Both the position numbers and the translations under genes were made by a program. From Kosakonia sacchari SP1 (GTDB lineage: Bacteria > Pseudomonadota > Gammaproteobacteria > Enterobacterales > Enterobacteriaceae), in assembly GCF_000300455.3 (NCBI RefSeq), contig NZ_CP007215.2, forward strand, positions 4,650,001 to 4,714,000: a DNA stretch of 64,000 bases, read 5' to 3'. Numbering within the stretch: the first letter of the stretch is position 1; each line of letters starts with the position of its first letter. This document shows, in pieces, positions 11,751 through 22,477 of the stretch. The notes under the pieces were generated by a model. The model saw only the letters and a program-made list of their open reading frames with translations. It was not told the DNA's origin and did no database searches.

Positions 11751-12515
11751 TTACTCTTCGCTGGTTTCTGTTTCGTTCTCTTCGTCCGGAATGCGACGCT
11801 TACCGACGTAGAAGCGAGCAAAAAAGACGCCGACTTCGAACAGGCAATACATCGGGATTGCCAGTAAGGTCTGCGAGAAGACATCCGGTGGTGTTAGCAA
11901 CATGCCGACAACGAATGCGCCAACCAAAACGTACGGACGTTTTTGCCGCAGATCGGCAGGTGTGGTCACGCCCATCCAGCACAGCAGCACAATGGCAACC
12001 GGCACTTCAAACGAAACACCAAAGGCCATAAACAGCGCCATCACGAAGCTGAGGTAACTGGCGATATCGGTGGAAACCTGCACACCTTCCGGCGCGGTGT
12101 GTGTCAGGAAACCGAAGGCCAGCGGGAACACCACGAAATAGGCAAACGCCATGCCGATGTAAAACAACAGCGAACTGGAAACCAGCAGCGGCACTACCAG
12201 ACGACGTTCATGCTTGTATAGCGCCGGAGCGACAAACGCCCAGACCTGATACAAAATGACCGGCGCGGAAAGGATCAGCGACACCATAAAAGTCAGCTTG
12301 ATCGGCGTAAAAAACGGTGAGGCCACGTCGGTGGCAATCATCGTCGCGCCCAATGGCATCTGCTTGATGAGCGGTGCGGAAACCAGTTGGTAGATATCAT
12401 TCGCGAAGTAAACCAGCGCGAGGAAAATCACGATAACGGCGATGATGCAGTTCAGCAGACGCTTACGCAGCTCAATAAGGTGTGCGATCAGCGGTTGGGT
12501 ATCGTCTACAGCCAT
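11751..12515 (-). CDS. tatC: Twin-arginine translocase subunit TatC
   Basis: A 254-residue inner-membrane protein with six predicted transmembrane segments. It is the receptor for twin-arginine signal peptides, with TatB. The N-terminal [14 protein letters not shown] segment and the F-E-x-P motif (FGVSFEVPV) characteristic of TatC are present. It is slightly shorter than E. coli TatC (258). It starts 2 bases after the tatB stop, so it is in the same operon. Confidence 0.97.
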   Translation of the reverse strand: MAVDDTQPLIAHLIELRKRLLNCIIAVIVIFLALVYFANDIYQLVSAPLIKQMPLGATMIATDVASPFFTPIKLTFMVSLILSAPVILYQVWAFVAPALYKHERRLVVPLLVSSSLLFYIGMAFAYFVVFPLAFGFLTHTAPEGVQVSTDIASYLSFVMALFMAFGVSFEVPVAIVLLCWMGVTTPADLRQKRPYVLVGAFVVGMLLTPPDVFSQTLLAIPMYCLFEVGVFFARFYVGKRRIPDEENETETSEE

Positions 12516-12517
12516 GT

Positions 12518-13042
12518 TCAGGATTTATCACTTGAAGAAGGTGTGGAGTCGGAAACCGGCGAGGCCGCTTGCACCGTAGACGTCACCTGCGGCGCTTTTT
12601 TCGTTTCTGCAGCGTCAGGGACTTGCTGCGGCGAACTGGCCTGGTTTTCAGCAGCGGCAGGCGTAACGCCTTCATGCTGCGCTTCGTTATCTTTTACCAC
12701 CGGGTTATGGATGGTATGTGCTTCATCGCTGGCTTTTTCGGCATCGTTAGCACTATAGGAGCGCTTCATTGATTCCGCCGCCTGGCGCAGCTCATCCATC
12801 GACTGCTTTAACTCTGGCGTCAGGTTTTCCAGGCTCGCTTTTTCCACCTTTTTCAGGCTGTCCTGAAACTCCTGCAGCTTCAGTTCCTGCGTCAGTTCAT
12901 TCTGCACTGTCGTGGCCAGCGAGCGCAGCGCGCGAACCCAGCCCGCCACAGTGCGCACAGCCACGGGTAGCCGTTGCGGCCCTAATACCACGAGGCCAAT
13001 GATGAAAACGAGTAACAGTTCGCCAAAACCTATATCGAACAC
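12518..13042 (-). CDS. tatB: Twin-arginine translocase subunit TatB
   Basis: A 174-residue protein. It has an N-terminal transmembrane helix ([17 protein letters not shown]) with the conserved E8, then GPQRLP, an amphipathic helix with coiled-coil character to about residue 100, and a low-complexity Ala/Ser/Pro/Gln-rich tail. With TatC it forms the substrate-recognition complex. It lies 3 bases after tatA. Confidence 0.96.
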   Translation of the reverse strand: MFDIGFGELLLVFIIGLVVLGPQRLPVAVRTVAGWVRALRSLATTVQNELTQELKLQEFQDSLKKVEKASLENLTPELKQSMDELRQAAESMKRSYSANDAEKASDEAHTIHNPVVKDNEAQHEGVTPAAAENQASSPQQVPDAAETKKAPQVTSTVQAASPVSDSTPSSSDKS

Positions 13043-13045
13043 GAA

Positions 13046-13309
13046 TTACACCTGCTCTTTGTCGTGACGTTTTTCGTCTTTTTTAGCGTCGTCGGATGTC
13101 TCGCTGTCGGAAAGAGACTTTGCCGTAAAATCCGCATCTTGTGCCGATTTATCCTGCTTTTCCTCTTTATCTTCGTCACCCATGGCCTTTTTGAAGCCTT
13201 TAATGGATGCGCCCAAGTCGGAACCAATAGAACCGAGCTTTTTGGTGCCAAACAGCAGCACAACGATGACCGCAATAATCAACAACTGCCAAATGCTGAT
13301 ACCACCCAT
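13046..13309 (-). CDS. tatA: Twin-arginine translocase pore subunit TatA
   Basis: An 87-residue protein with a short N-terminal transmembrane helix ([18 protein letters not shown]), the FGTKKL hinge, an amphipathic helix and a charged Lys/Asp-rich tail. TatA oligomers form the transport conduit for folded proteins. It is the first gene of tatABC(D). The 116-bp gap to ubiB contains a plausible TATACT -10 on the minus strand, so it may be both read through from ubiB and started locally. Confidence 0.96.
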   Translation of the reverse strand: MGGISIWQLLIIAVIVVLLFGTKKLGSIGSDLGASIKGFKKAMGDEDKEEKQDKSAQDADFTAKSLSDSETSDDAKKDEKRHDKEQV

Positions 13310-13425
13310 ACATAGTCCTCTGTAACAGATGATGTTAAAAAGAGGCCCCAGTATACACTTTATCCATTAAGCTGCCTCTTTGTTGACAGCTTCTGTGCAC
13401 CAGGCCCACCCGGGCGGCGTTTCGC

Positions 13426-15066
13426 TTATCGTGTTTTATACCAACCCACACACCAGGCCAGAACGCCACCTACCATTAGCCATGCAGGCGTTAAACCCCA
13501 TTCTGGTCGATTAATCAGTAACAATGTGCCGCTCAATAATAAGGTCGCGCCAATGCCGAACAGATAACGAGATTGCCCCTGCCGAACATGGTTTACCTGT
13601 AATTCATTGGCAATCTTATCCACGCTTTGCTGCAAATGCTTGCCTTGCTGCAACCCGTTGTAGATCAGTTCAGGAATTTCCGGCATTTTCTCGATCCAGA
13701 ATGGGCCTTTCTCTTTCAGCGCTCTGACCAGCGCTGGAATACCCACCTGATCTTTGATCCACGTTTCAAGGAAAGGTTTCGCGGTTTTCCATAAATCCAG
13801 TTGCGGATAGAGCTGACGGCCGACACCTTCGATATAGAGCAAGGTTTTCTGCAACAACACCAGCTGCGGTTGCACTTCCATATTAAAGCGACGTGCCGTG
13901 TTGAAGAGGTTGAGCAGCACATGACCAAAGGAGATTTCCGCCAGCGGCTTTTCAAAGATCGGCTCACAAACGGTGCGAATGGCAAACTCGAACTCTTCTA
14001 CATTGGTATCTGGCGGAACCCAGCCTGAATCCACATGCAGCTCCGCCACTTTGCGATAGTCGCGGTTAAAGAAGGCGATAAAGTTTTCCGCCAGATAGCG
14101 TTTATCTTCTTTGTTCAGCGAACCGACAATACCGCAGTCAATACCGATATATTGCGGATCTTCCGGATGGTCGTAGCTAACAAAAATATTACCCGGATGC
14201 ATGTCGGCATGGAAAAAGCTGTCGCGGAATACCTGGGTGAAAAAGACCTGCACACCACGTTCGGCCAGCAATTTTAAATTGGTGCCGTTTTTCTCCAGCG
14301 CAGCAACATCGGAAACCGGAATGCCATAAATACGCTCCATCACCAGCATGTTTTGGCTGCAATAATCCGAGTAGATTTCCGGTACGTACAGCATTGGGCT
14401 GTTTTCAAAGTTGCGGCGCAACTGGATCGCGTTAGCGGCTTCACGCAGCAGATCCAGCTCATCAATCAGCGTCTTCTCATACTCGCGCACCACTTCACGC
14501 GGGCGCAGGCGGCGACCATCCGGTAACAGGCGTGGAACCCAGCCCGCCAGACGGTAGATCAGTTTCAGATCCGCTTTGATAACTGGCAGAATGTCCGGGC
14601 GAATGACCTTAATCACCACCTCTTTGCCACTCTCTTTCAACCGCGCTGTATGCACCTGCGCAATGGACGCAGAGGCTAGCGGTTCAATGGCGAAGTCATC
14701 AAACCAGGTTTCAACCGGAAGATCACCCATCGCTTTTTCAATTTGCTTTTTAGCAAGATGACCATCGAAGGGGGCAACGCGATCCTGCAACATCGCCAGT
14801 TGATCGGCAATCAGCGGCGGGAATAAATCACGGCGGGTAGACAACATTTGCCCGAATTTAATCCATACCGGCCCCAGCTCCTGCAAGGCAAGACGCAGGC
14901 GTTCCCCAAGCGGTTTATCTTTATGCCGGTTCGGCATCCAGAACAACAAGCGACGCCAAATCCGCAGCGGCAGGGTGATACGCATTTTGGGAATGAGCTC
15001 ATCAAGCCCGTAACTTAAAAAGGTTTGGATGATGAAATAGAGGCGCCGTAATTCTCCAGGCGTCAT
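13426..15066 (-). CDS. ubiB: Ubiquinone biosynthesis accessory kinase-like protein UbiB
   Basis: A 546-residue ADCK/UbiB-family atypical kinase-like ATPase that supports ubiquinone synthesis at the inner membrane. The family KxGQ signature (K70-F-G-Q73) is in the N-terminal extension. The nucleotide-binding lysine region (VVIKVIRP), the catalytic-loop HADMHPGN and the metal-binding GIDCG motif follow. Two hydrophobic C-terminal segments act as membrane anchors. It overlaps ubiJ by 4 bases. Confidence 0.97.
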   Translation of the reverse strand: MTPGELRRLYFIIQTFLSYGLDELIPKMRITLPLRIWRRLLFWMPNRHKDKPLGERLRLALQELGPVWIKFGQMLSTRRDLFPPLIADQLAMLQDRVAPFDGHLAKKQIEKAMGDLPVETWFDDFAIEPLASASIAQVHTARLKESGKEVVIKVIRPDILPVIKADLKLIYRLAGWVPRLLPDGRRLRPREVVREYEKTLIDELDLLREAANAIQLRRNFENSPMLYVPEIYSDYCSQNMLVMERIYGIPVSDVAALEKNGTNLKLLAERGVQVFFTQVFRDSFFHADMHPGNIFVSYDHPEDPQYIGIDCGIVGSLNKEDKRYLAENFIAFFNRDYRKVAELHVDSGWVPPDTNVEEFEFAIRTVCEPIFEKPLAEISFGHVLLNLFNTARRFNMEVQPQLVLLQKTLLYIEGVGRQLYPQLDLWKTAKPFLETWIKDQVGIPALVRALKEKGPFWIEKMPEIPELIYNGLQQGKHLQQSVDKIANELQVNHVRQGQSRYLFGIGATLLLSGTLLLINRPEWGLTPAWLMVGGVLAWCVGWYKTR

Positions 15067-15668
15067 TTGCCCTCCAGTTTATCCAGGCGTTTGGCTAAGG
15101 CATCCGCAGCCCTTTCGACAGCAGCCGTTTCTTCAGCAAACCAGGCAACTTCCAGTCCGCCCGGCGCAAGGCGCCACTCTTCCGTTATCACTTCAGCGAC
15201 ATAGCGTTGCTGGCGTTGAAAACCGTGTTGCAGAAAGCGTGCCCCACCGCGCAGGAATTTACTGATCCCCTCAGCAGCGATATCGCCTGTCCATGGCGCG
15301 AGGATCTCGGCAGGATCGAATTCCGCCAAATCCATCAGCGAAACCAGGTTTTGCACTACCTGGATATCGCCCTGCACTTCCAGCTCGCCGCTGCGAATAA
15401 GCGCGGTCAGCTGCTGGCGGTCGCGCAGCTTCGGCAGTACCCGCAGTTGCGTAATCACGGAACAGTCGGCCTCCCCTTCCCACTCGCCTAACACATCAAT
15501 CTGGCGCTCACTGAACACCAGCACAAAGGGAGAAGAGAACTCTTGCAGCACTACGCGCAACACCTTGCCATGCAAACGCTGGCGCGCGGGTTTCAGCGCG
15601 CCTTCACGGTATAAAAACGTATTCAATACACGTTCAATTCCGGCGGCAACCATCGGCTTAAAAGGCAT
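15063..15668 (-). CDS. ubiJ: Ubiquinone biosynthesis accessory factor UbiJ
   Basis: A 201-residue protein with an SCP2-like lipid-binding domain in its N-terminal half and a C-terminal helical/coiled-coil segment. UbiJ binds ubiquinone intermediates and scaffolds the cytoplasmic Ubi complex with UbiK. The ATG at 15668 has CAGGAG 6 bases upstream; a GTG two codons earlier is less likely. It lies between ubiE and ubiB in one operon. Confidence 0.95.
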   Translation of the reverse strand: MPFKPMVAAGIERVLNTFLYREGALKPARQRLHGKVLRVVLQEFSSPFVLVFSERQIDVLGEWEGEADCSVITQLRVLPKLRDRQQLTALIRSGELEVQGDIQVVQNLVSLMDLAEFDPAEILAPWTGDIAAEGISKFLRGGARFLQHGFQRQQRYVAEVITEEWRLAPGGLEVAWFAEETAAVERAADALAKRLDKLEGK

Positions 15669-15679
15669 ACGCACTCCTG

Positions 15680-16435
15680 TCAGAATTTGTAGCCACGGTG
15701 CAGAGCAACGATACCGGCCGTCATGTTGTAGTAATCGACGTTTTCGAAACCGGCGTCCTGCATCATCGCTTTCAGGGTCTCCTGATCGGGATGCATACGG
15801 ATAGATTCAGCAAGATAGCGATAGCTTTCCGCATCGTTTGCTACCAGTTGACCAATACGCGGCAGGACGTGGAAAGAGTAAGCGTCATAAGCTTTGCTCA
15901 GCGGTTCAATAATTGGCTTGGAAAATTCGAGCACCAGCAGGCGGCCGCCCGGTTTCAAAACGCGGAACATGGATCGCAGCGCTTTCTCTTTTTCCGTCAC
16001 GTTACGCAGACCAAACGAGATAGTGATGCAGTCGAAAGTATTGTCCGGGAACGGCAAGGCTTCAGCATTTGCCTGCACATATTCTACGTTACCGATCACG
16101 CCGAGGTTGCGCAGTTTTTCGCGCCCCATTTTCAGCATCGAATCGTTAATATCTGCCAGTACAACCTGGCCGGTTTCGCCCACCAGGCGGGAGAATTTCG
16201 CCGTCAGATCGCCCGTACCACCGGCCAGATCGAGAACTTTCTGCCCACGACGCACGCCGCTGCAATCAATGGTAAAGCGCTTCCATAAACGGTGAATGCC
16301 CATCGACATCAGATCGTTCATCACGTCATATTTTGACGCGACCGAATGGAAGACGTGCGCCACCATGTCGGCTTTGTTTTCTTTGGCGACGGTCTGAAAA
16401 CCAAAGTGTGTTGTCTCTTTTGAATCTTCCGCCAT
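15680..16435 (-). CDS. ubiE: Ubiquinone/menaquinone C-methyltransferase UbiE
   Basis: A 251-residue class I SAM-dependent methyltransferase. It methylates demethylmenaquinone to menaquinone and the corresponding benzoquinol intermediate in ubiquinone synthesis. SAM motif I is LDLAGGTGD at 69-77, and the family signature around ISFGLRNV is present. It is the first gene of ubiE-ubiJ-ubiB and probably feeds transcription into tatABC. Confidence 0.97.
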   Translation of the reverse strand: MAEDSKETTHFGFQTVAKENKADMVAHVFHSVASKYDVMNDLMSMGIHRLWKRFTIDCSGVRRGQKVLDLAGGTGDLTAKFSRLVGETGQVVLADINDSMLKMGREKLRNLGVIGNVEYVQANAEALPFPDNTFDCITISFGLRNVTEKEKALRSMFRVLKPGGRLLVLEFSKPIIEPLSKAYDAYSFHVLPRIGQLVANDAESYRYLAESIRMHPDQETLKAMMQDAGFENVDYYNMTAGIVALHRGYKF

Positions 16436-16501
16436 CTTAGTGCCTGCTATTCAAGAAATTGTTTGTGAAGTGTATCAGATTGGAGGCGATTGCCCTACGA
16501 T

Positions 16502-17962
16502 TCAACCACCCGAAGAAGCCTTCGAGTCAGGCTCATCGCCCGCGGCCATGCTATCTAATGCATTGTCTTCAAAGCAATCGAGGGAATCGTTTTGCCCGGA
16601 ACGCAAACGGAACTCTTCGTCCTGATCCTGCGCTTGCGCCGCTAATTCCGGATTAATCTCGCGTTTGATTTCAACACCGAGCCCGCGAAATGCCTCTGTC
16701 TGGGCCAGCAAATTGCCGCGCCCGGAACTCAGTTTTTTCATCGCCTGACGGTAATTGTCCTGCGCTTTATCCAGGCTCTGACCAATGGATGACATGTCGT
16801 CAACGAACAGGCGCATTTTGTCATACAGGCGGCTCGCCCGCTCCGCGATCTGCTGCGCATTGCGGCTTTGATGTTCATAACGCCACAGGTTGGCAATGGT
16901 GCGTAGCGCCACCAGCAGCGTGGTAGGGCTGACCAGCATAATGTTATTTTTCAGCGCTTCGGTGATCAGTTCAGGCTGCCTGTCCAGCGCAATCAAAAAG
17001 GCCGGCTCCACCGGAATAAACATCAAGACATAATCCAGGCTGCGCAGCCCCGGCAGTTGCTGATAATCCTTACGACCAAGCAGGCGAATATGGTTTCGTA
17101 CCGAGGCGATATGTTCTTGTAACGCGCCTTCGCGCGTAAAGTCGTCGTCGGCATTGAAGTAACGTTCGTAGGCGACCAGCGTCATTTTGGCGTCGATCAC
17201 CACATCTTTGCCCTGCGGCAGACGCACGATCACATCCGGCTGCATCCGCGCGCGATGGTCATTTTCAATACTGACCTGGGTTTCGTATTCATAGCCTTCA
17301 CGCAGACCAGAGGCTTCCAGTACGCGGGTCAGCACCACTTCGCCCCAATTACCCTGGGTTTTGTTATCGCCTTTCAGCGCACGCGTCAGGTTTATCGCTT
17401 CCTGCGCCATCTGGGCATTGAGCTGTTGCAGGTTGCGAATTTCATGCGCCAGCGTATGCCGTTCACGCGCTTCCTGACCAAAGCTATCCTGCACCTGGCG
17501 GCGAAAACCATCAAGCTGTTCGCGCAGCGGCGTTAACAGCCCGTTCAGACTTTGCCGGTTTTGCTCATCGACGCGGCGATTGCTCTGCTCAAAGATGCGG
17601 TTAGCGAGATTTTCGAACTGCTCGCTCAAGCGCTGCTCGCTGCTGTGCATCTGGCGCAGTTTCTCTTCGGCATGTAATTGCGTAGATTCAAGCCGGGTCG
17701 TCACTTCGCGCAAATCAGCTTCCAGCGAGCTATTGATATGTTGCAGGCTACGCAGTTCGTTATTGAGCAACTCGCACTCTTCGCGCCAGTGTTCGTTTTG
17801 GGTTATCTGCTGCCGGGCGGCGCTCAGTTCGCTAAAGACATCACGCTGCTCCGCGAGCAGATCCGCCTGCTGCTGCGCCCCGCGCCAGCTTGCTGCCAGC
17901 CAGCCGACCAGTAAACCCGCCAGCGCAACGGCTGCCATGACGATGATTGAAGTGTCCACCAC
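16502..17962 (-). CDS. rmuC: DNA recombination protein RmuC
   Basis: A 486-residue protein with an N-terminal membrane anchor (about residues 5-25), a long coiled-coil region (about 35-150) and a C-terminal PD-(D/E)XK-like RmuC domain with VVIDAKM. In E. coli its loss raises inversion at short inverted repeats, suggesting it limits rearrangements. The acidic, low-complexity C-terminal tail makes it a little longer than the E. coli protein. It sits alone between udp and ubiE. Confidence 0.95.
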   Translation of the reverse strand: MVDTSIIVMAAVALAGLLVGWLAASWRGAQQQADLLAEQRDVFSELSAARQQITQNEHWREECELLNNELRSLQHINSSLEADLREVTTRLESTQLHAEEKLRQMHSSEQRLSEQFENLANRIFEQSNRRVDEQNRQSLNGLLTPLREQLDGFRRQVQDSFGQEARERHTLAHEIRNLQQLNAQMAQEAINLTRALKGDNKTQGNWGEVVLTRVLEASGLREGYEYETQVSIENDHRARMQPDVIVRLPQGKDVVIDAKMTLVAYERYFNADDDFTREGALQEHIASVRNHIRLLGRKDYQQLPGLRSLDYVLMFIPVEPAFLIALDRQPELITEALKNNIMLVSPTTLLVALRTIANLWRYEHQSRNAQQIAERASRLYDKMRLFVDDMSSIGQSLDKAQDNYRQAMKKLSSGRGNLLAQTEAFRGLGVEIKREINPELAAQAQDQDEEFRLRSGQNDSLDCFEDNALDSMAAGDEPDSKASSGG

Positions 17963-18047
17963 GTCCCCTTAGTGATAACGCATATAGCGGAGGATTGTGC
18001 TGTATAAACGTCCAGTTTGGAAGGGGTTTTCCTGCGAAGCCGTTCGC

Positions 18048-18076
18048 AAAAAGAAAAGGCCGAACGCGTCGGCCTT
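18048..18076 (-). terminator. Intrinsic terminator of udp
   Basis: On the minus strand, AAGGCCGA pairs with TCGGCCTT (18056-18076, 5-base loop) and is followed by a U-rich tract (complement of 18048-18055). It is located about 20 bases after the udp stop. Confidence 0.85.
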
Positions 18077-18094
18077 AGCAAATGGGAAGGTGAA

Positions 18095-18856
18095 TTACAG
18101 AAGACGACGCGCCGCTTCCACCACGATTTTCACCGCGTGGCTTTCGGTCTGCTTCATGGTTTCCGCATTCGGGATCTCTTGCTGGGTGCGGTTCACAATC
18201 ACACCGGCAACCATGCCTGCACGCAGCCCCTGGCTTGCGCACATGGTCAGCAGCGTGGCGGATTCCATTTCATAGTTCATCACGCCCATCGACTGCCACT
18301 CTTCCATGGAACCTTTAAAGCGGCTCACCACGCGGCCAGAGTAAGTGTCGTAACGCTCCTGGCCTGGGTAGAAGGTGTCAGAAGAAGCGGTAACGCCGAT
18401 ATGTTTCGTCGCGCCAATCGCATCCGCTGCCGCAACCAGCGCAGTAGTGCACTCAAAATCCGCCACTGCCGGGTATTCCATCGGCGCAAAGTGCAGGCTC
18501 GCGCCGTCAAGGCGCACGGACGCGGTGGTGATCAGCACGTCGCCAACATTAATGTGCGGCTGAATCGCACCGGTGGTGCCCACGCGCAGGAAAGTGCGGA
18601 TGCCAAGCTGCGCCAGCTCTTCGACGGCGATAGAGGTTGACGGGCCGCCGATGCCGGTGGAACACACGATAACCGGTTTGCCATCCAGCTCTGCACGCCA
18701 GCTGGTGAATTCGCGGTGGGAGGCCAGTTTGACCGGCTTATCCATCAGCGCGGCGATCTTTTCCACACGCTCCGGATCGCCAGGGACGATGGCCAGCGTA
18801 GCCCCTTGTAAATCGTTTTTGGTGAGGCCGAGATGAAAAACATCAGACTTGGACAT
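18095..18856 (-). CDS. udp: Uridine phosphorylase Udp
   Basis: A 253-residue NP-I family phosphorylase that converts uridine and phosphate to uracil and ribose-1-phosphate. Conserved segments include the phosphate-binding GDPERV, the STGIGGPST loop and [11 protein letters not shown] near the nucleoside site. The start at 18856 ([11 protein letters not shown]) gives the family length; the frame is open 13 codons upstream without a better start. It has its own CRP-controlled promoter and terminator. Confidence 0.97.
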   Translation of the reverse strand: MSKSDVFHLGLTKNDLQGATLAIVPGDPERVEKIAALMDKPVKLASHREFTSWRAELDGKPVIVCSTGIGGPSTSIAVEELAQLGIRTFLRVGTTGAIQPHINVGDVLITTASVRLDGASLHFAPMEYPAVADFECTTALVAAADAIGATKHIGVTASSDTFYPGQERYDTYSGRVVSRFKGSMEEWQSMGVMNYEMESATLLTMCASQGLRAGMVAGVIVNRTQQEIPNAETMKQTESHAVKIVVEAARRLL

Positions 18857-18901
18857 AACAGACTCCTCTGTGGTCGGTTTTATCAGTAGAGGCAAAAAGA
18901 T

Positions 18902-18998
18902 ACTTTACAGAAGGCACGGACATAATTTCGTGACTGATATCACCATGAATGAAACTGATTGCATTTCATTTCCATAAATTAGTGACTTACATCACATT
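18902..18998 (-). promoter_or_regulatory. udp promoter with two CRP sites and a CytR-type region
   Basis: Two CRP-like sites are visible: CGTGA-N6-TCACC centred near 18936.5 and AGTGA-N6-TCACA centred near 18988.5. The centres are 52 bp apart, the spacing known for E. coli udp. Between them lies GATTGCATTTCATTTC, which contains a CytR-type TTGCATT octamer. A TAAAGT -10 (18902-18907) places transcription start near 18895, 41-42 bp from the proximal CRP centre. This is the classical nested CRP/CytR arrangement of nucleoside catabolic genes. Confidence 0.8.
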
Positions 18999-19115
18999 AA
19001 CATGTCATATCCCACAACTCAGCAGCAAAGATAGTCTACGGCACGGTGATTTGCGCGCGCGGCAGGCCTTCCCGTCTATAGTTATTGAAGCGCTAAAAAA
19101 GGTATGGAGAATGCC

Positions 19116-19922
19116 ATGACAACCAACAACACACCAGGCTTTGCACCTGCGGCTTCACCCCTTGCTTCAACCGTTGTTCACACGCCGGAAGACGCCTTAA
19201 TCGCGGGCGAAACATCGATTCCGACACAGGGCGAGAACATGCCCGCTTTTCACGCCCGACCGAAAAATGCCGAAGGCCCCTTGCCGATTGTCATTGTGGT
19301 ACAGGAAATTTTCGGCGTGCATGAGCATATTCGCGATCTGTGCCGCCGTCTGGCGCTGGAAGGCTACCTCGCCATCGCGCCGGAGCTCTATTTCCGCCAG
19401 GGCGATCCGAATGATTTTGCCGATATTCAAACCCTGCTGAGCGGCCTGGTAAGCAAAGTACCGGACGCGCAAGTGCTTGCTGATTTGGATCACGTCGCCA
19501 GTTGGGCGGCGCGTAACGGCGGGAACGCTCACCAACTTTTAGTGACCGGTTTTTGCTGGGGCGGACGCATCGCCTGGCTGTATGCCGCGCACAATCCGCA
19601 GTTGAAAGCCGCCGTCGCCTGGTATGGCAAGCTGGTGGGGGATAAATCGCTCAATTCTCCGCGTCACCCGGTGGATATCGCCACTGAACTTACCGCGCCA
19701 GTGCTCGGTTTATATGGCGCACAGGATACCGGCATTCCGCTGGAGAGCGTGGAAACCATGCGCCAGGCGCTCAGAGCCGCGAACGCCAAAGCGGAAATCA
19801 TCGTCTATCCTGAAGCGGGCCACGCGTTTAATGCGGACTATCGCCCAAGCTATCACGCGGAATCCGCCGCCGATGGCTGGCAGCGGATGCTGGCATGGTT
19901 TGCGCAGTACAGTAAAAAGTAA
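19116..19922 (+). CDS. dlhH: Dienelactone hydrolase family protein
   Basis: A 268-residue alpha/beta hydrolase of the dienelactone hydrolase family (formerly YsgA). The nucleophile is the cysteine in GFCWGG, with the Asp of GAQDTGIP and the His of GHAFNADYRP completing the triad. The physiological substrate is not established. The start at 19116 (MTTNNTPGF) has GGAG at 7-base spacing; an in-frame ATG at 19104 has almost no spacing from its purine tract. It converges on metE. Confidence 0.9.
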   Translation: MTTNNTPGFAPAASPLASTVVHTPEDALIAGETSIPTQGENMPAFHARPKNAEGPLPIVIVVQEIFGVHEHIRDLCRRLALEGYLAIAPELYFRQGDPNDFADIQTLLSGLVSKVPDAQVLADLDHVASWAARNGGNAHQLLVTGFCWGGRIAWLYAAHNPQLKAAVAWYGKLVGDKSLNSPRHPVDIATELTAPVLGLYGAQDTGIPLESVETMRQALRAANAKAEIIVYPEAGHAFNADYRPSYHAESAADGWQRMLAWFAQYSKK

Positions 19923-19966
19923 GTTTTTTTGCGCCGCCGGTTTCATACCGGACGGCGCGGTAAAGC

Positions 19967-22228
19967 TTACTGTTGGCGCAGGTTCTGCGCGGCTTTCACC
20001 ATGTTTGCCAGCGCGCTACGGGTTTCCGGCCAGCCGCGGGTTTTTAGGCCGCAGTCCGGGTTCACCCACAAGCGTTGTGCGGGGATGCGCTGTGCCGCTT
20101 TCTGCAACAGCGCTTCAATCCACTCAACGCTCGGTACGTTCGGCGAGTGAATGTCGTACACACCTGGGCCGATTTCGTTCGGGTACTCAAACTCTTCGAA
20201 TGACTCCAGCAGTTCCATATCCGAGCGCGAGGTTTCAATGGTGATCACATCGGCATCCAGCGCGGCGATGGAATCCATGATGTCGTTGAACTCGCAATAA
20301 CACATATGGGTATGGATCTGCGTGTCATCTTTCGCCACCGCCGCGTTAATGCGGAAGGCTTCCACACCCCACGCCAGATAGGCATCCCAGTCGCTGCGAC
20401 GCAGCGGCAAGCCTTCACGCAGTGCCGGTTCATCAATCTGGATAATGCCAATCCCCGCCGCTTCCAGATCCGCCACTTCATCACGCAATGCCAGCGCGAT
20501 TTGTTTGGCGATGGTTTCGCGGCTCACATCTTCGCGCGGGAACGACCAGCAAAGAATGGTCACCGGGCCGGTCAGCATCCCTTTCACCGGTTTATCGGTC
20601 AGCGACTGCGCGTACTTCGCCCACTCCACGGTAATGGCTTCCGGGCGGCTGACGTCGCCGATAACCACTGGCGGTTTCACGCAGCGGGAGCCATAGCTCT
20701 GCACCCAGCCGTTTTGTGTAAAGACGAAACCATCGAGGTTTTCACCGAAGTATTCCACCATGTCATTACGCTCGGCTTCACCATGCACCAGCACGTCTAA
20801 ACCCAGACGTTCCTGCTCGGCAATCGCCTGTTTGATATGTTCGGCGATACCCGTGCGGTAGTTGCCCGCATCGAGATGGCCTTTTTTGAAATCCAGCCGC
20901 AGGCCGCGAATTTCCGTGGTCTGTGGGAAGGAACCGATGGTGGTGGTCGGCCAGGCGGGCAGCTTAAAGCGCTCGCGCTGGGCTTTCGCGCGCTCGGCGT
21001 ATGGGCTGTTACGCTGGCTATCCTGCGCGGTGATCGCCGCCAGACGCTGTGCCACTGCCGTGTTGTGAACGCGCGTAGAGTGGCGACGTGCCTGAATCGG
21101 CGCGCTCCATTCCACCAGTTTTTCCGTATTACCACTGTTTAGCGCATCGCGCAGCAGCGCCAGTTCATGGCATTTTTGCAGTGCAAAGGCGAACCAGCTT
21201 TTCACTTCCGCATCCAGACGCGTTTCAACACTCAGATCGATCGGGCTGTGCAGCAAAGAACACGAAGAGGCAACCCACAGCGGACGTTTACCGACCACTT
21301 CGTTGATTTGCGCATATTTTTCGCTGAGATCGGCACGCCAAACGTTACGGCCATTCACCAGACCGGCAGAGAGCAACCAGTCGGCAGGCAGACGCGAGTG
21401 CAGCTCGGCCACGTTGTCCTTGCCGTGTACCAAATCAACATGCAGCCCCTGAACCGGCAGTGCGGTAATCACATCAAGGTTCGGCGTCACGCCTTCAAAA
21501 TAGGTGGTCAGCAGCAGCTTCAACTGGCCGGAAAGCGTGTCGTAAGCCGGTTTAAACGCATTCAGCCAGGCTTGCGGCAGCTCCAGCACCAGCGCTGGTT
21601 CGTCGATTTGTACCCACTCGATACCGCGTTTTGCCAGCTCGCCAAGCACCTGTTTGTAGACCGGCAGGATGTCGCTCAGCAGGCTTAAGCGGTCAAACTG
21701 TTCGCCTTTCACTTTACCCAACCACAGGTAAGTGACCGGACCAAGCAGCACAGGTTTCACCTTGTGGCCGAGCGCCAGCGCTTCGTCTACTTCGTCCAGC
21801 AGTTGCGTCCAGGTCAGTTTGAACTGCTGGCCTTTGCTGAACTCCGGCACCATGTAGTGGTAGTTGGTGTTGAACCATTTGGTCATTTCCGCTGCTGCCG
21901 CCGGTTCGCCAGTGGGCGCACGACCACGGCCAATGCGGAACAGGGTGTCGATATCCACGGAGCCGTCGTTGTTCTGATGACGAGCCGGCACATTGCCCAG
22001 CAGCAGGCTGGTGGTCAGAACATGGTCGTACCAGGCGAAATCGCCCACCGGCAGCAGATCGATACCGGCCTCTTTTTGCTGCTCCCAGTGACGGGCGCGC
22101 AGCTCGCGCCCTACCGCCAGCAGCGCTTCACGGGTGGCGTTACCCGCCCAGTAGCTCTCTTGCGCTTTTTTCAACTCGCGGCGCAGGCCAACGCGAGGGA
22201 AACCGAGGGTGTGATTCAGTACAGTCAT
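19967..22228 (-). CDS. metE: Cobalamin-independent methionine synthase MetE
   Basis: A 753-residue enzyme, the E. coli length, that transfers the methyl group of 5-methyltetrahydropteroyl-triglutamate to homocysteine. The C-terminal barrel carries the zinc ligands in HTHMCYC and a later Cys near NPDCGLKTR. It is divergent from its activator gene metR. Between the two lie MetJ boxes and a structured repeat that should fall within the metE 5' untranslated region. Confidence 0.98.
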   Translation of the reverse strand: MTVLNHTLGFPRVGLRRELKKAQESYWAGNATREALLAVGRELRARHWEQQKEAGIDLLPVGDFAWYDHVLTTSLLLGNVPARHQNNDGSVDIDTLFRIGRGRAPTGEPAAAAEMTKWFNTNYHYMVPEFSKGQQFKLTWTQLLDEVDEALALGHKVKPVLLGPVTYLWLGKVKGEQFDRLSLLSDILPVYKQVLGELAKRGIEWVQIDEPALVLELPQAWLNAFKPAYDTLSGQLKLLLTTYFEGVTPNLDVITALPVQGLHVDLVHGKDNVAELHSRLPADWLLSAGLVNGRNVWRADLSEKYAQINEVVGKRPLWVASSCSLLHSPIDLSVETRLDAEVKSWFAFALQKCHELALLRDALNSGNTEKLVEWSAPIQARRHSTRVHNTAVAQRLAAITAQDSQRNSPYAERAKAQRERFKLPAWPTTTIGSFPQTTEIRGLRLDFKKGHLDAGNYRTGIAEHIKQAIAEQERLGLDVLVHGEAERNDMVEYFGENLDGFVFTQNGWVQSYGSRCVKPPVVIGDVSRPEAITVEWAKYAQSLTDKPVKGMLTGPVTILCWSFPREDVSRETIAKQIALALRDEVADLEAAGIGIIQIDEPALREGLPLRRSDWDAYLAWGVEAFRINAAVAKDDTQIHTHMCYCEFNDIMDSIAALDADVITIETSRSDMELLESFEEFEYPNEIGPGVYDIHSPNVPSVEWIEALLQKAAQRIPAQRLWVNPDCGLKTRGWPETRSALANMVKAAQNLRQQ

Positions 22229-22266
22229 GTCTTCTTCCTCTTTGTATTTTTTAGATTCTGAAGGTC

Positions 22267-22389
22267 AAACTCTAAATAGTTCGGCTTGCAGGAAGGCGGC
22301 AACGCAGCGAATCCCAGGAGCTTACTCCAGTAAGTGACTGGGGTAAGCGAGGCAGCTAACGCACCTGCAAGTCGAAATATGACGAGTTT
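22267..22389. repeat. Dispersed imperfect-palindrome repeat, copy D (between metE and metR)
   Basis: A 123-bp unit with imperfect terminal inverted repeats: AAACTC at 22267-22272 against GAGTTT at 22384-22389, and CTTGCAGG against CCTGCAAG further in. The core AAGGCGGCAACGCAGCGAAT leads into CCCAG/CTGGG and an inner CTTACT/AGTAAG stem, followed by GTAAGCGA and AGCTAACGC. It lies between the met boxes and the metE start codon. Confidence 0.85.
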
Positions 22390-22390
22390 T

Positions 22391-22414
22391 AGACGTCCAG
22401 ATGTTTACACATCC
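22391..22414. promoter_or_regulatory. Tandem MetJ operator boxes
   Basis: Three adjacent 8-mers, AGACGTCC, AGATGTTT and ACACATCC, resemble the MetJ met-box consensus AGACGTCT in direct tandem arrangement, which is how MetJ dimers bind cooperatively. Placement in the metE-metR gap agrees with methionine repression of both genes in E. coli. Confidence 0.7.
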
Positions 22415-22477
22415 ATATTGTGTAGGTACTGTATATTCCTCAAGCGCAAAATGTTCATGCCGGAGTGAAGGACTTTC

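Noticed and set aside
19931-19958. GC-rich hairpin between dlhH and metE as an intrinsic terminator.
   Set aside because: The T-run precedes the stem on the plus strand, so on neither strand does a U-tract follow the hairpin. It may affect RNA stability but is not a canonical terminator.
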